From Bradyrhizobium guangdongense (lineage in GTDB: Bacteria > Pseudomonadota > Alphaproteobacteria > Rhizobiales > Xanthobacteraceae), in contig NZ_CP030051.1 in the NCBI RefSeq assembly GCF_004114975.1, positions 6,696,001 to 6,760,000 of the forward strand: a stretch of DNA of 64,000 bases, in the 5' to 3' direction. The position numbers were made by a program, and so were the translations under genes. Within the stretch, counting starts at the first letter, position 1. Each line of letters begins with the position of its first letter. Under the pieces are notes generated by a model. That model saw only the letters and a program-made list of their open reading frames with translations, made no database searches and was not told where the DNA came from. Of the stretch, positions 19,570-27,722 are shown one piece after another.

Positions 19570-20262
19570 CTAGCGGATGATGGCGATGCGCGACTGGAGG
19601 CGGCGGACGCCGTAGGACGCGATACAGGAAATGGTGAAATAGACGACTGCGGCAAACAGATACATCTCGACCAGACGGCCGTCGCGCTGCGCGACCTTGC
19701 TGGCGGCGCCGAGGAAGTCCGTGATCGACAGCACGTAGACGAGCGAGGTGTCCTGGAACAACACGATGGTCTGCGTGATCAGCACCGGCAACATGTTGCG
19801 GAAGGCCTGCGGCAGCACGACATAGCGCATGGTCTGCGCGTAGGTCAGGCCGAGCGCGCTGGCGGCGGCCGGCTGCCCGCGCGAGATCGACTGGATACCG
19901 GCGCGCATGATCTCGGAGAAATAGGCGGCCTCGAACATGATGAAGGTGATGAGCGAGGACGCGAACGCGCCGACGCTGATCGGCCGCGCGGCGCCGGTCA
20001 ACCATTGCCCGATATAGGGCACCAGGAAGTAGAACCAGAAGATCACCAGCACCAGCGGCAGCGAGCGCATGAAGTCGACATAGAGGCCGGCGATTTGCCC
20101 GAGCACCTTGAAGCCGGAGAGCCGCATCAAGGCGATCGCCGTGCCGAAGACCAGGCCGCCGAGAGCGGACAGCGCCGTCAGCATCACCGTGAAGCTCATG
20201 CCCTCGTAGAACAGATAGGGCAGTGCACGGATGATGACGTCGAAATCGAAATTGCTGAACAT
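19570..20262 (-). CDS. gltK: Amino-acid ABC transporter permease
   Basis: The 230-residue inner-membrane protein has about five transmembrane segments. It has the PAAT permease EAA loop (EIMRAGIQSISRGQPAAASALGLT) that docks the ATPase. It follows gltJ by four bases and precedes gltL by 12, in a single operon. The permease pair GltJ/GltK forms the channel. Confidence 0.93.
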   Translation of the reverse strand: MFSNFDFDVIIRALPYLFYEGMSFTVMLTALSALGGLVFGTAIALMRLSGFKVLGQIAGLYVDFMRSLPLVLVIFWFYFLVPYIGQWLTGAARPISVGAFASSLITFIMFEAAYFSEIMRAGIQSISRGQPAAASALGLTYAQTMRYVVLPQAFRNMLPVLITQTIVLFQDTSLVYVLSITDFLGAASKVAQRDGRLVEMYLFAAVVYFTISCIASYGVRRLQSRIAIIR

Positions 20263-20266
20263 GGCG

Positions 20267-20998
20267 CTATTTCCCCGTGATGTAGCCGGGGATCGCGACG
20301 TAGCGCTCGAGGAAGCGCATCGCGGTCACGACGACGGCGTTGACGAGGAGATAGAGCAGTGTCGCGGCGGTGAAGGCCTCGAACACTTGGAACGAGAATT
20401 CCTGCATCGAGCGCGCCTCTCCGGTCAGCTCGAGCAGGCCGATGGTGATGGCGACCGCCGTGTTCTTGATGGTGTTGAGGAACTCGGAGGTCAGTGGCGG
20501 CAGGATGATGCGGAACGCCATCGGCAGCAGCACGTAGCGATAGCCCTGCACCGTCGTCAGCCCGAGCGCCGTCGCCGCCATTCTCTGCCCCCTCGGCAGC
20601 GACGTAATTCCCGCCTGCAATTGCACGGCAACGCGGGCCGACATGAACAGGCCGATGCCGATCGCAGCCGTCCAGAACGGCGCATTCGGCAATTGCTTCA
20701 GCCACAGGCCAGCCGATTTCGGCAGTAGTTCCGGCAGCACGAAGAACCACAGGAAGAGCTGCACCAGGAGCGGCATGTTGCGGAAGAATTCGACATAGGC
20801 GAAGCCGAACCAGTTGGCGCCCTTCGACGGCAACGTGCGCATCACGCCGACGACCGATCCGGTGATCAGAGCGATGATCCAGGCCAGCACTCCGGTTTCG
20901 AGAGTCAGCGCCAGTCCCGACAGCAACAGGTCGAGATAGGTGCCGGTCCCCATCGGGTTCGGCTGGAAGAAGATTCCCCAGTTCCAATGGTAGTTCAC
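20267..20998 (-). CDS. gltJ: Amino-acid ABC transporter permease
   Basis: The 243-residue permease has about five transmembrane segments. Typical PAAT features are YVEFFRNMPLLVQLFLWFF and an EAA-like loop (VAVQLQAGITSLPRGQRMAATALGLT). It is separated from gltI by 116 bases that contain a strong hairpin, while gltJ-gltK-gltL are nearly contiguous. This layout normally gives more binding protein than permease. Confidence 0.93.
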   Translation of the reverse strand: MNYHWNWGIFFQPNPMGTGTYLDLLLSGLALTLETGVLAWIIALITGSVVGVMRTLPSKGANWFGFAYVEFFRNMPLLVQLFLWFFVLPELLPKSAGLWLKQLPNAPFWTAAIGIGLFMSARVAVQLQAGITSLPRGQRMAATALGLTTVQGYRYVLLPMAFRIILPPLTSEFLNTIKNTAVAITIGLLELTGEARSMQEFSFQVFEAFTAATLLYLLVNAVVVTAMRFLERYVAIPGYITGK

Positions 20999-21050
20999 GT
21001 GTCCCCCGCGCGAACGCGCCAGTCAGAGATGTCCCGCCGCCTATGCAAAT

Positions 21051-21083
21051 GTCCGGCCACTCTGGTGTCAAGAGTGGCCGGAC
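21051..21083 (-). promoter_or_regulatory. Intercistronic hairpin between gltI and gltJ
   Basis: GTCCGGCCACTCT pairs perfectly with AGAGTGGCCGGAC across a seven-base loop (13-bp stem). It lies in the spacer between the binding-protein gene and the first permease gene. No run of T follows on the minus strand, so an mRNA-stabilising or attenuating stem is more likely than full termination. Confidence 0.7.
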
Positions 21084-21114
21084 ATGATCCCGATCGAAAG
21101 ATCGAGGTTTTATC

Positions 21115-22026
21115 TTACTTGTAGTCGTCCGGGTTCGGCGAGTCCGAAGGCTTGGCGAACTCATGCTTCAGCTCTTCCGAGATCGGCGTATTGAGGTTCA
21201 GGCCCTTCGGCGGGATCTTCTGCATGAACCACTTGTCGTAGATCTTCTGGCCTTCACCGGAGGTGTAGAGCGCGGCGGTTGCGGCGTCGACCACCTTCTT
21301 GAAGGCGGCGTCGTCCTTACGCAGCATGATGCCGTAGGGCTCCGGCTTGGAGAACGCGTCCTTGGAGATCACGTAATCGGACGGATTCTTTGAGCCGGCG
21401 ACGAGGCTGGCGAGCAGGATGTCGTCCATCACGAAGGCGACGGCGCGATCGGTCTCGACCATCAGGAAGGCTTCGGCGTGGTCCTTGGCCGGGATGATGT
21501 TGGCGCCGAGCTTCTTCTCGACGTTGGCTTCGGTCAGCTGCTTGATGTTGGTGGTGCCGGCGGTGGAGACCACCGTCTTGCCCTTGAGATCATCGATCGA
21601 CTTCAGCCCGCTCGACTTCTTGAAGACGTAGCGGCTGGCGGTCAGGAAGTGGGTGTTGGTGAACCACACCTGCTTCTGGCGCTCGGCATTGTTGGTGGTC
21701 GATCCGCATTCGAGGTCGATGGTGCCGTTCGCCATCAGCGGGATACGCGTCGCCGAGGTGACGGGATTGAGCTTCACTTCGAGCTTGTCGAGCTTGAGCT
21801 CCTTCTTCACGGCGTCGACGATCTTGTAGCAGATGTCCATCGCGAACCCGACGGGCTTCTGGTTGTCGTCGAGATAGGAGAACGGGATCGAGGAGTCGCG
21901 GAAGCCCAAGGTGATGGCGCCGGTGTCCTTGATGTTCTTCAGCGTGCCGGTCAGCTCCTCGGCCCCAGCCTGACTGACAGCGAAGGTCGCGGCGAGCGCG
22001 AGCCCGATGCTACGGAAATGTTTCAC
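21115..22026 (-). CDS. gltI: Periplasmic glutamate/aspartate-type binding protein
   Basis: The 303-residue protein has a signal peptide (cleavage about residue 22, after SQAGA). It matches the GltI family along its length: GAITLGFRDSSIPFSY, the region IPLMANGTIDLECGSTTNN-ERQKQ, KGKTVVSTAGTTN, AKDHAEAFLMVETDRAVAFVMDD and YGIMLRKDD. It captures acidic amino acids in the periplasm for GltJKL. A gene for an M20 peptidase lies 90 bases upstream in the same direction, so peptide-derived amino acids may be imported here. Confidence 0.93.
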   Translation of the reverse strand: MKHFRSIGLALAATFAVSQAGAEELTGTLKNIKDTGAITLGFRDSSIPFSYLDDNQKPVGFAMDICYKIVDAVKKELKLDKLEVKLNPVTSATRIPLMANGTIDLECGSTTNNAERQKQVWFTNTHFLTASRYVFKKSSGLKSIDDLKGKTVVSTAGTTNIKQLTEANVEKKLGANIIPAKDHAEAFLMVETDRAVAFVMDDILLASLVAGSKNPSDYVISKDAFSKPEPYGIMLRKDDAAFKKVVDAATAALYTSGEGQKIYDKWFMQKIPPKGLNLNTPISEELKHEFAKPSDSPNPDDYK

Positions 22027-22115
22027 TTTTTCTCCCCTTTCAGGATGATGCGGCCGGATGCAAGCACAAATCGGCCCGGATTAGAATGTGACTTTCGGCG
22101 GGATCGCAGCTCAGG

Positions 22116-23510
22116 TTAACGCGCCGAGGTCAGTGACTTCGGCAATTCCCCGAGATCCCAGAACAGCCCCGCCATGACCGTCAAGGCCTCTTCGGTCAAG
22201 GGCAGCAGAATGTGCTCATTGGGCGCATGCTGGGAGCAGCCGGGATAGGAGTGCGGGACCCAGATCGTCGGCAGGCCGAGAATCTCGGAAAACACGTCAT
22301 TCGGCAGCGAGCCGCCGAAATTCGGCAGCACGGCCGGCGCCTTGCCGGTGGTCGCCCGCACTGAATCGGCCGCCCATCTGATCCAGGGGCTGTCGAAATC
22401 GGTACGCGAGGCGGCAAAGCTCTGGGCTGCCCGCACCTCGACCATCGGAAAGCCCTTCGCAACCAGATGGGCCCTGACAGCATCGATCAGGCCATCCACC
22501 TTGGTGCCAACCACGAAGCGCAGTTGCAGCACGGCGCTGGCGTGGCCGGGAATGGCATTGGCGGGCTTTTCGATATTGCCCGACGAGATCGCCAGGACTT
22601 CCAGCGTATTCCAGGCATAGAGCCGCTCGGCCGGCGACAGCCCGTCCTCGCCCCAGTTCTCCGCGAGCGCGGGCTCGTCCGCGGTCGGGACCACCTCCAC
22701 GTCGGCGAGATAGCTGCGGATCTGGTTGGTGAGCCGCGGCGGCTTCAGCGCCTCGAGCTGAAGCCGGCCGCGTCCATCGACCAGCGTCGAGATTGCGTTG
22801 ACCAGGATGGTCGCGGGGTTGGCGAGCACGCCGCCCCAATTGCCGGAATGATGGCCTCCGTCGCGCAAGTTCACATCGAGATGAATGCGGATGCCGCCGC
22901 GGCAGCCCAGGAACAGGGTCGGCCGATCCGCCGACAGCCGCGGCCCGTCGGAGGCCATGAACAGATCGGCCTTGAGCGCGTCACGGTTGAGGTCGCAGAC
23001 CTTGCCGAGATCGGGCGAGCCGATCTCCTCGCCCATCTCGACGATGAATTTTGCATTGAAGCCGAGCTTGCCGCCGCGGGCTTCGCGCACGGCCCGAAGC
23101 GCGGCCATGTTGATGCTGTGCTGGCCCTTGTTGTCGGCAGTGCCGCGACCGTAGAGGCGAATACCCGCCGTCGTGGTGCGCCAGGGATCGCGGCCATCGC
23201 GCCACTCTCCCTCCATGCCGTCGACGACGTCGCCATGGCCGTAGATCAAGACGGTCGGAGCGGAATGGCTCTCGTGATGTTCGGCGAACAGGAACGGCGC
23301 CTTGCCGCTGGGGGATTCGACCAGCCGGCTCGTGAAGTCGAGCGCAGCAAAGGAGGGGATCATCTCCTGTTCCAGATAGGCCCGCAGCTCGTGGCCGCGC
23401 GACGGATTCTGGCTCTCGGTCTTGTAGGCGACGCGGCGGTCGAGCTCGGCAAGGAAGGCGCCGGATTTGAAATCGTCACGGGCGCGGGCGATGGCGTCGG
23501 CTCTGGTCAT
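22116..23510 (-). CDS. M20-family metallopeptidase (dipeptidase)
   Basis: From ATG 23510 the product is 464 residues (a TTG at 23525 is also possible). M20 zinc-site residues are visible: the His in IYGHGDVVDG, Asp in GRGTADNKGQ and the Glu pair in EMGEEIGSPDL. An Asp in MASDGPRLS and a C-terminal His in WVPHSYPGCSQHAPNEH complete the set. A dimerisation (lid) domain lies between about residues 205 and 360. No signal peptide is seen, so it acts in the cytosol. Location just upstream of gltI suggests hydrolysis of peptides or N-acyl amino acids linked to glutamate uptake. Confidence 0.88.
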   Translation of the reverse strand: MTRADAIARARDDFKSGAFLAELDRRVAYKTESQNPSRGHELRAYLEQEMIPSFAALDFTSRLVESPSGKAPFLFAEHHESHSAPTVLIYGHGDVVDGMEGEWRDGRDPWRTTTAGIRLYGRGTADNKGQHSINMAALRAVREARGGKLGFNAKFIVEMGEEIGSPDLGKVCDLNRDALKADLFMASDGPRLSADRPTLFLGCRGGIRIHLDVNLRDGGHHSGNWGGVLANPATILVNAISTLVDGRGRLQLEALKPPRLTNQIRSYLADVEVVPTADEPALAENWGEDGLSPAERLYAWNTLEVLAISSGNIEKPANAIPGHASAVLQLRFVVGTKVDGLIDAVRAHLVAKGFPMVEVRAAQSFAASRTDFDSPWIRWAADSVRATTGKAPAVLPNFGGSLPNDVFSEILGLPTIWVPHSYPGCSQHAPNEHILLPLTEEALTVMAGLFWDLGELPKSLTSAR

Positions 23511-23623
23511 TGCTTTCGTTTTCAAGGTTTCAAGGCCGCGGAGCGTAGCTGGCTACGCCGGTCCTCGAAAGTGGCTGGGCTTGGATCGTTCTTGGAATTT
23601 CGTAATTGCTCTCTTGAGATTGG

Positions 23624-23700
23624 CTTGCCAAGGGCCGGAGATCGCCGATTTTGACCTTGCCAAGCGCCAGCCTTTCTCCTTTGGCCCTTGCTAAGGGCCA
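23624..23700. promoter_or_regulatory. Array of three CTTGCYAAG sites with ~32-bp spacing
   Basis: CTTGCCAAG occurs at 23624-23632 and 23656-23664, and CTTGCTAAG at 23687-23695, giving start-to-start distances of 32 and 31 bp (about three helical turns). The third copy sits within a 19-base palindrome, TGGCCCTT-GCT-AAGGGCCA (23682-23700). The array lies in the 271-base gap between the divergent M20 peptidase and flavin monooxygenase genes. It looks like a cooperative operator; no regulator gene is adjacent. Confidence 0.5.
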
Positions 23701-23781
23701 GTTATATGCAAGAACGTCGCCAAGTTGGGGCGCACGTCTATCATTCGAAGAGCGCTCAGTACAGGGCGCCAGGGGACCAGC

Positions 23782-25161
23782 ATGGCCAAACAGATCAGGC
23801 TCAACGCCTTTGCGATGAATTGCGTCGCACACCAGTCACCGGGCTTGTGGACCCATCCGCGCGACCGCACCGCCGAATATAACCGCCTGCCATACTGGAT
23901 CGATCTCGCCAAGACGCTCGAGCGCGGCCGTTTCGACGGGCTGTTCCTGGCCGACGTGCTCGGCGTTTACGACGTCTATGGCAACAGCCCTGACGCAGCC
24001 TTGCGCAATGCAGCACAGACGCCGTCCAACGAGCCGCTGCTGCTGCTCTCGGCGATGGCCGCCGTGACGAAAAATCTCGGATTCGGCGTCACCAGCAATC
24101 TCTCCTTCGAGCCGCCCTACCCGTTCGCACGGCGGATGTCGACGCTGGACCATCTCACCGAGGGGCGGATCGGCTGGAACGTCGTCACCGGTTATCTCGA
24201 CAGCGCCGCGCGCGGCGCCGGCAAGGACAAGCAGACCGGACACGACGACCGCTACGACATCGCCGACGAATATATGGAGGTGGTCTACAAGCTCTGGGAA
24301 GGCAGCTGGGAGGACGACGCCGTGCTGCGGGATCGCAAACGCGGCATCTTCACCGATCCGAGCAAGGTCCATCGCATCAATCATGAGAGCGCGAATTACC
24401 GCATCAACAACACCATTCATCTCAGCGAGCCGTCGCCGCAACGGACGCCCGTGCTGTATCAGGCCGGCACCTCGCCGCGCGGCCGGCAGTTCGCGGCAAA
24501 GCACGCCGAATGCGTGTTCATGTCTGGCCCCTCGGCCAAGATCATCGCGCCGCGCGTCGCCGCGATCCGCCAGGAAGCCGCAGCGCTCGGCCGCGACCCG
24601 GCCGAGATCCTGATGTTCAACATGATGACGATCATCCTCGGCAATACCGAGGCGGAAGCGGCGGCGAAATATGCCGACTACCGCTCGCACATCAATCCGG
24701 AAGGCGCGCTGGCGCTGATGTCGGGATGGACCGGTATCGATTTCTCCGGCTACGAGCTCGACCAGCAGGTCCGCCATGTCCAGAACGATGCCGGCCGCAG
24801 CGCGCTCGACAACGTCACCCGCGGCGACCCCGACCGCATCTGGACCGTGCGCGACGTCATCGAACATGTCGGCATCGGCGGCGCCGGCCCGGTGGTGGTC
24901 GGCACGCCCGAAAGCGTCGCGGACAAGATCGAGGATTGGTTCGAGAAGACCGACGTTGACGGCCTCAACGTGGCGTTTGCGATCTCGCCCGGGGATTTCG
25001 AGGATATTGCGGACATGCTGGTGCCGGAGCTGACCAAGCGCGGACGGTACAAGAGCGAATATGCGAAAGGCACGCTGCGGGAGAAACTGTTCGGCGAAGG
25101 GCGTGCGCGGCTGGATGCGCCGCATCCGGCGGCGGGGTATCGGGTGGGGAAGAAGGGGTAA
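23782..25161 (+). CDS. LLM-class flavin-dependent monooxygenase (NtaA/DszA-like)
   Basis: The 459-residue product begins at ATG 23782 with AGGGGA upstream. Family marks include a short N-terminal MNC segment, FLADVLGVYDVYG, GFGVTSNLSFEPPYPFARR, EGRIGWNVVTGYLDSAARG and RYDIADEYMEVVYKLWEGSW. TPVLYQAGTSPRG is also present. It uses FMNH2 supplied by a partner reductase, and none is evident nearby. It is a paralogue of the gene at 4817. Divergence from the M20 peptidase and the operator-like array suggest substrate-dependent induction. Confidence 0.9.
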   Translation: MAKQIRLNAFAMNCVAHQSPGLWTHPRDRTAEYNRLPYWIDLAKTLERGRFDGLFLADVLGVYDVYGNSPDAALRNAAQTPSNEPLLLLSAMAAVTKNLGFGVTSNLSFEPPYPFARRMSTLDHLTEGRIGWNVVTGYLDSAARGAGKDKQTGHDDRYDIADEYMEVVYKLWEGSWEDDAVLRDRKRGIFTDPSKVHRINHESANYRINNTIHLSEPSPQRTPVLYQAGTSPRGRQFAAKHAECVFMSGPSAKIIAPRVAAIRQEAAALGRDPAEILMFNMMTIILGNTEAEAAAKYADYRSHINPEGALALMSGWTGIDFSGYELDQQVRHVQNDAGRSALDNVTRGDPDRIWTVRDVIEHVGIGGAGPVVVGTPESVADKIEDWFEKTDVDGLNVAFAISPGDFEDIADMLVPELTKRGRYKSEYAKGTLREKLFGEGRARLDAPHPAAGYRVGKKG

Positions 25162-25172
25162 CCCGGCCTCTT

Positions 25173-25257
25173 CGTCATTGCGAGCGCGCGAAGCAATCCA
25201 GAATCCCTCGGTGGAAGCAGTCTGGATTGCTTCGTCGCTACGCTCCTCGCAATGACG
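25173..25257. repeat. Intergenic palindromic repeat, family B copy 1
   Basis: CGTCATTGCGAGCG...GAAGCAATCCAGA pairs with TCTGGATTGCTTCGTCGC...CTCGCAATGACG over most of its length, with a short loop. It lies between convergent genes (monooxygenase and decarboxylase-like). The same element recurs at 27558-27637. Confidence 0.88.
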
Positions 25258-25279
25258 GTGGTGAGAGAGCGGCCGCCCC

Positions 25280-26941
25280 CTACACCTTCCCGTCCACCAT
25301 CACCTCGATCAGTTTCGTCCCCGGCCGATTGAACGCCGACGTCAGCGTCGCCTTCAGCTCGCGCAGATCGCTCAGCTTGATCGCCTCGCAGCCCAGCGCC
25401 TTAGCAACGCCGGCAAAATCCACGGGCGGATCGACGAAATCCATGCCGACGTAATTGTCGTCGCCATGGAATGCGAGCAGGCGCTGCTTGATGATGCGGT
25501 AGCCGCCGTTGTTGGCGATGACGACGTTGAGCGGCAGCTTGTGATGCGCGGCGGTCCACAGCGACTGGATCGAATACATCGCGCTGCCATCGCCCGAGAA
25601 GCACACGACGGGTCGATCCGGATTGGCGATGCTGGCGCCGACCGAGGCGGGCAGGCCCCAGCCGATGCCGCCGGAAGCAAGGCCGTGATAGCCGTAGCGG
25701 TCGCGATGCGGACGCAGCGCGGTGATCTGGCGGCTCGAGGTGAGACCCTCGTCGACCAGGATGGCGTTGTCGGGCATGGCCTCGACCATTTGCAGAACGA
25801 GATAATCCGGATCGATCGGCGTGCAGTCCGCACTCTTGCCGATCTGCTCGACCAAAGCGGCGCGCCGGGCGGTCCAGTTCCTCGGCGCCAGATCGGCAAG
25901 ACGCTGCCTCGCGCGCTCCGCGAGGGCTGCGCCGCCCATCTCCTTCACGATCGGAATCAGCGCGCGCAGCGTTTCCTTCACATCTGCTTTCAGGGCGATC
26001 TCGGCGCCATAATTCTTGGCTATCTCCCAGTCGACGAGGCCGATCTGCAGAATGCCGAGTCCGTCCGGCAGCGCGTCGACCTCGCTATGGACCGACATCC
26101 GCAGGGGATCGCCACCGAGCGCGACCAGGAGATCATAGGGCGCGAGCGTATCGCGCGCGACCTTCTGCACGCGCGCGAGCGTGCCGACGAAGCTCTGGCT
26201 CTGCGAGAGGAAGTGCGCGCCATAGGGCGTCGAGGACTGATATGCGGCAGCGCCAAGCAGCTCGGCGAGTTCGGCCGCCTCCTTCAGCGCATCGCTCTTC
26301 ACCACCTCGTCCATGGTGACGATCACGGGGCGTTCGGCCTTGAGCAGGCGCGCGGAGAACGCCCTGAGCGCACCATCCGATGGCCTTGCGCGCGCGTCGA
26401 TGCGGGTGGAGCGGCCGAGATCAATGCCGGCTTCGCTGTTGAGGATATCGCCCGGCAACGAGATGAACACGGGCCCGGTCGGCGGCGTGGTCGCGACCTT
26501 GGCGGCACGGCGAACGATGCGCGGCAAATCCTCCAGCCGCGTCACCTCGACCGCCCATTTCACCAACGGCTCGGCCATCCGCACCAACGGGCCATAGAGC
26601 ACCGGCTCCATCAACCCGTGGCCCTGCTCCTGCTGGCCGGCGGTCAATATCATCGGCGTGCCCGTGAACTGGGCATTGTAGAGCGAGCCCATCGCATTGC
26701 CGAGGCCGGGCGCGACATGGACGTTGCAGGCGACGAGCTTTCCCGAGGCGCGGCTGTAGCCGTCGGCGATCGCCACCACCAGGCTCTCCTGCATCGCCAT
26801 CACGTAGGTCAGATCAGGGTGATCCTTCAGCGCATGCATGATCGGCAGCTCGGTGGTGCCGGGGTTGCCGAACAGATGCGTGATGCCCTCGTCCTTGAGC
26901 AGGGCGAGAAAGGCGGAGCGGCCGGTGATCTTGTTCTTCAT
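25280..26941 (-). CDS. Thiamine-diphosphate enzyme, benzoylformate decarboxylase-like
   Basis: The 553-residue protein has the three-domain ThDP fold. The activating Glu is in AMQESLVVAIADGYSR (about residue 51), and NVHVAPGLGNAMG carries a His at the benzoylformate-decarboxylase position. A central domain follows, then the ThDP motif beginning GDGSAMYS and ending NNGGYRIIKQ. The start ATG at 26941 has CGGAGG and overlaps the GFA stop codon (ATGA), so translation is coupled. It likely decarboxylates or ligates aromatic 2-oxo acids; acetolactate-synthase-like chemistry cannot be ruled out. Nearby OYE and aldehyde dehydrogenase genes fit removal of an aldehyde product. Confidence 0.85.
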   Translation of the reverse strand: MKNKITGRSAFLALLKDEGITHLFGNPGTTELPIMHALKDHPDLTYVMAMQESLVVAIADGYSRASGKLVACNVHVAPGLGNAMGSLYNAQFTGTPMILTAGQQEQGHGLMEPVLYGPLVRMAEPLVKWAVEVTRLEDLPRIVRRAAKVATTPPTGPVFISLPGDILNSEAGIDLGRSTRIDARARPSDGALRAFSARLLKAERPVIVTMDEVVKSDALKEAAELAELLGAAAYQSSTPYGAHFLSQSQSFVGTLARVQKVARDTLAPYDLLVALGGDPLRMSVHSEVDALPDGLGILQIGLVDWEIAKNYGAEIALKADVKETLRALIPIVKEMGGAALAERARQRLADLAPRNWTARRAALVEQIGKSADCTPIDPDYLVLQMVEAMPDNAILVDEGLTSSRQITALRPHRDRYGYHGLASGGIGWGLPASVGASIANPDRPVVCFSGDGSAMYSIQSLWTAAHHKLPLNVVIANNGGYRIIKQRLLAFHGDDNYVGMDFVDPPVDFAGVAKALGCEAIKLSDLRELKATLTSAFNRPGTKLIEVMVDGKV

Positions 26942-27543
26942 GTTTCCTCCGGAAGCGGACGTTGCCGCAAGCACGGAGGCATGATGGCCGAAGTCCTGGG
27001 AGGCGCGCAAGGAAGCGCGGTCATGGCTGCGTTGCGTGGGCGAGCCGCGCTACATCTCCTCCCGCCCCAGTTCGAACGGATCTTCGCCACCCGCTCTTTC
27101 CAGCGCTGCCAGACCACACCGGGAAAGCCTTTTAGCGGCACCAGCGGCTCGCCGGTATAGGTCCATTCCTGCAGCTCCTCGATCGCGATGTGATAGAGCG
27201 GCTGGCGGCCGGTGCGTTCCTTGAACAACGCACGCGGGATGTTGACCATGTGCGGGCCGCCCGGACGCTCATAAGTGATCGGCGTGCCGCAATGCGAGCA
27301 GAAGCTGCGCGCGGTCTTGGTCCCCTTGTCCTCGTAGCGTATCAGCGCGGTCTTGCCCGATGTGATGCGGAAGCGCTTCTTCCAGCTGCCGACATAGGTC
27401 GCGTAAGCCGCGCCGTGGGCGCGGCGGCTCGACGCCGAGTGATCGTGCCAGGCCCAGCGCGCGGGGACGTCGATCTCGAAGCTGACCTTGCCGCAGAGGC
27501 ATTGACCGGTGGCGATCCCTGCGGCGGCTGCGGCTTTGGCCAT
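26938..27543 (-). CDS. GFA (glutathione-dependent formaldehyde-activating-like) family protein with unusual C-terminal tail
   Basis: The 201-residue protein has a zinc-binding GFA core. CLCGKVSFEID lies near residue 15, and the central segment WAWHDHSASSRRAHGAAYATYVG replaces the common HCS-C pattern. CSHCGTPI lies near 96. The name reflects similarity to a formaldehyde-glutathione enzyme, but most members are of unknown function. After about residue 158 the sequence becomes an Arg/Pro/Cys/Ala-rich tail unlike a folded domain, which may be read-through of a lost stop. It runs into the ATGA overlap with the ThDP gene. Confidence 0.8.
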   Translation of the reverse strand: MAKAAAAAGIATGQCLCGKVSFEIDVPARWAWHDHSASSRRAHGAAYATYVGSWKKRFRITSGKTALIRYEDKGTKTARSFCSHCGTPITYERPGGPHMVNIPRALFKERTGRQPLYHIAIEELQEWTYTGEPLVPLKGFPGVVWQRWKERVAKIRSNWGGRRCSAARPRNAAMTALPCAPPRTSAIMPPCLRQRPLPEET

Positions 27544-27557
27544 GAAGTTCTCTCCGT

Positions 27558-27637
27558 CGTCATTGCGAGCGCAGCGAAGCAATCCAGACTGCCTCCGCGG
27601 AAATATCCTGGATTGCCTCGCTGCGCTCGCAATGACG
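27558..27637. repeat. Intergenic palindromic repeat, family B copy 2
   Basis: CGTCATTGCGAGCGCAGCGAAG... and its complement ...CTGCGCTCGCAATGACG form a long hairpin with arms of about 35 bases and a short loop. It is upstream of the GFA start and downstream of the OYE gene. It matches 25173-25257. Confidence 0.88.
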
Positions 27638-27672
27638 GAAATTGTGGTGACGATCGCGCCACAAAGCAAGCT

Positions 27673-27714
27673 CGTCATTCCGGGGCGCGACGTGGTCGCG
27701 AACCCCGAATGACG
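27673..27714. repeat. Short palindromic repeat, family C type
   Basis: CGTCATTCCGGGGCGCGA and TCGCGAACCCCGAATGACG are near-complementary with a short central spacer. It sits eight bases beyond the stop of the Old Yellow Enzyme gene, where it could end transcription. Its termini resemble those of 18691-18818. Confidence 0.75.
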
Positions 27715-27722
27715 GGAGAGAC

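Noticed and set aside
25466..27160. 564-codon plus-strand open frame
   Set aside because: It is antisense to the ThDP enzyme, whose motifs are intact on the minus strand.
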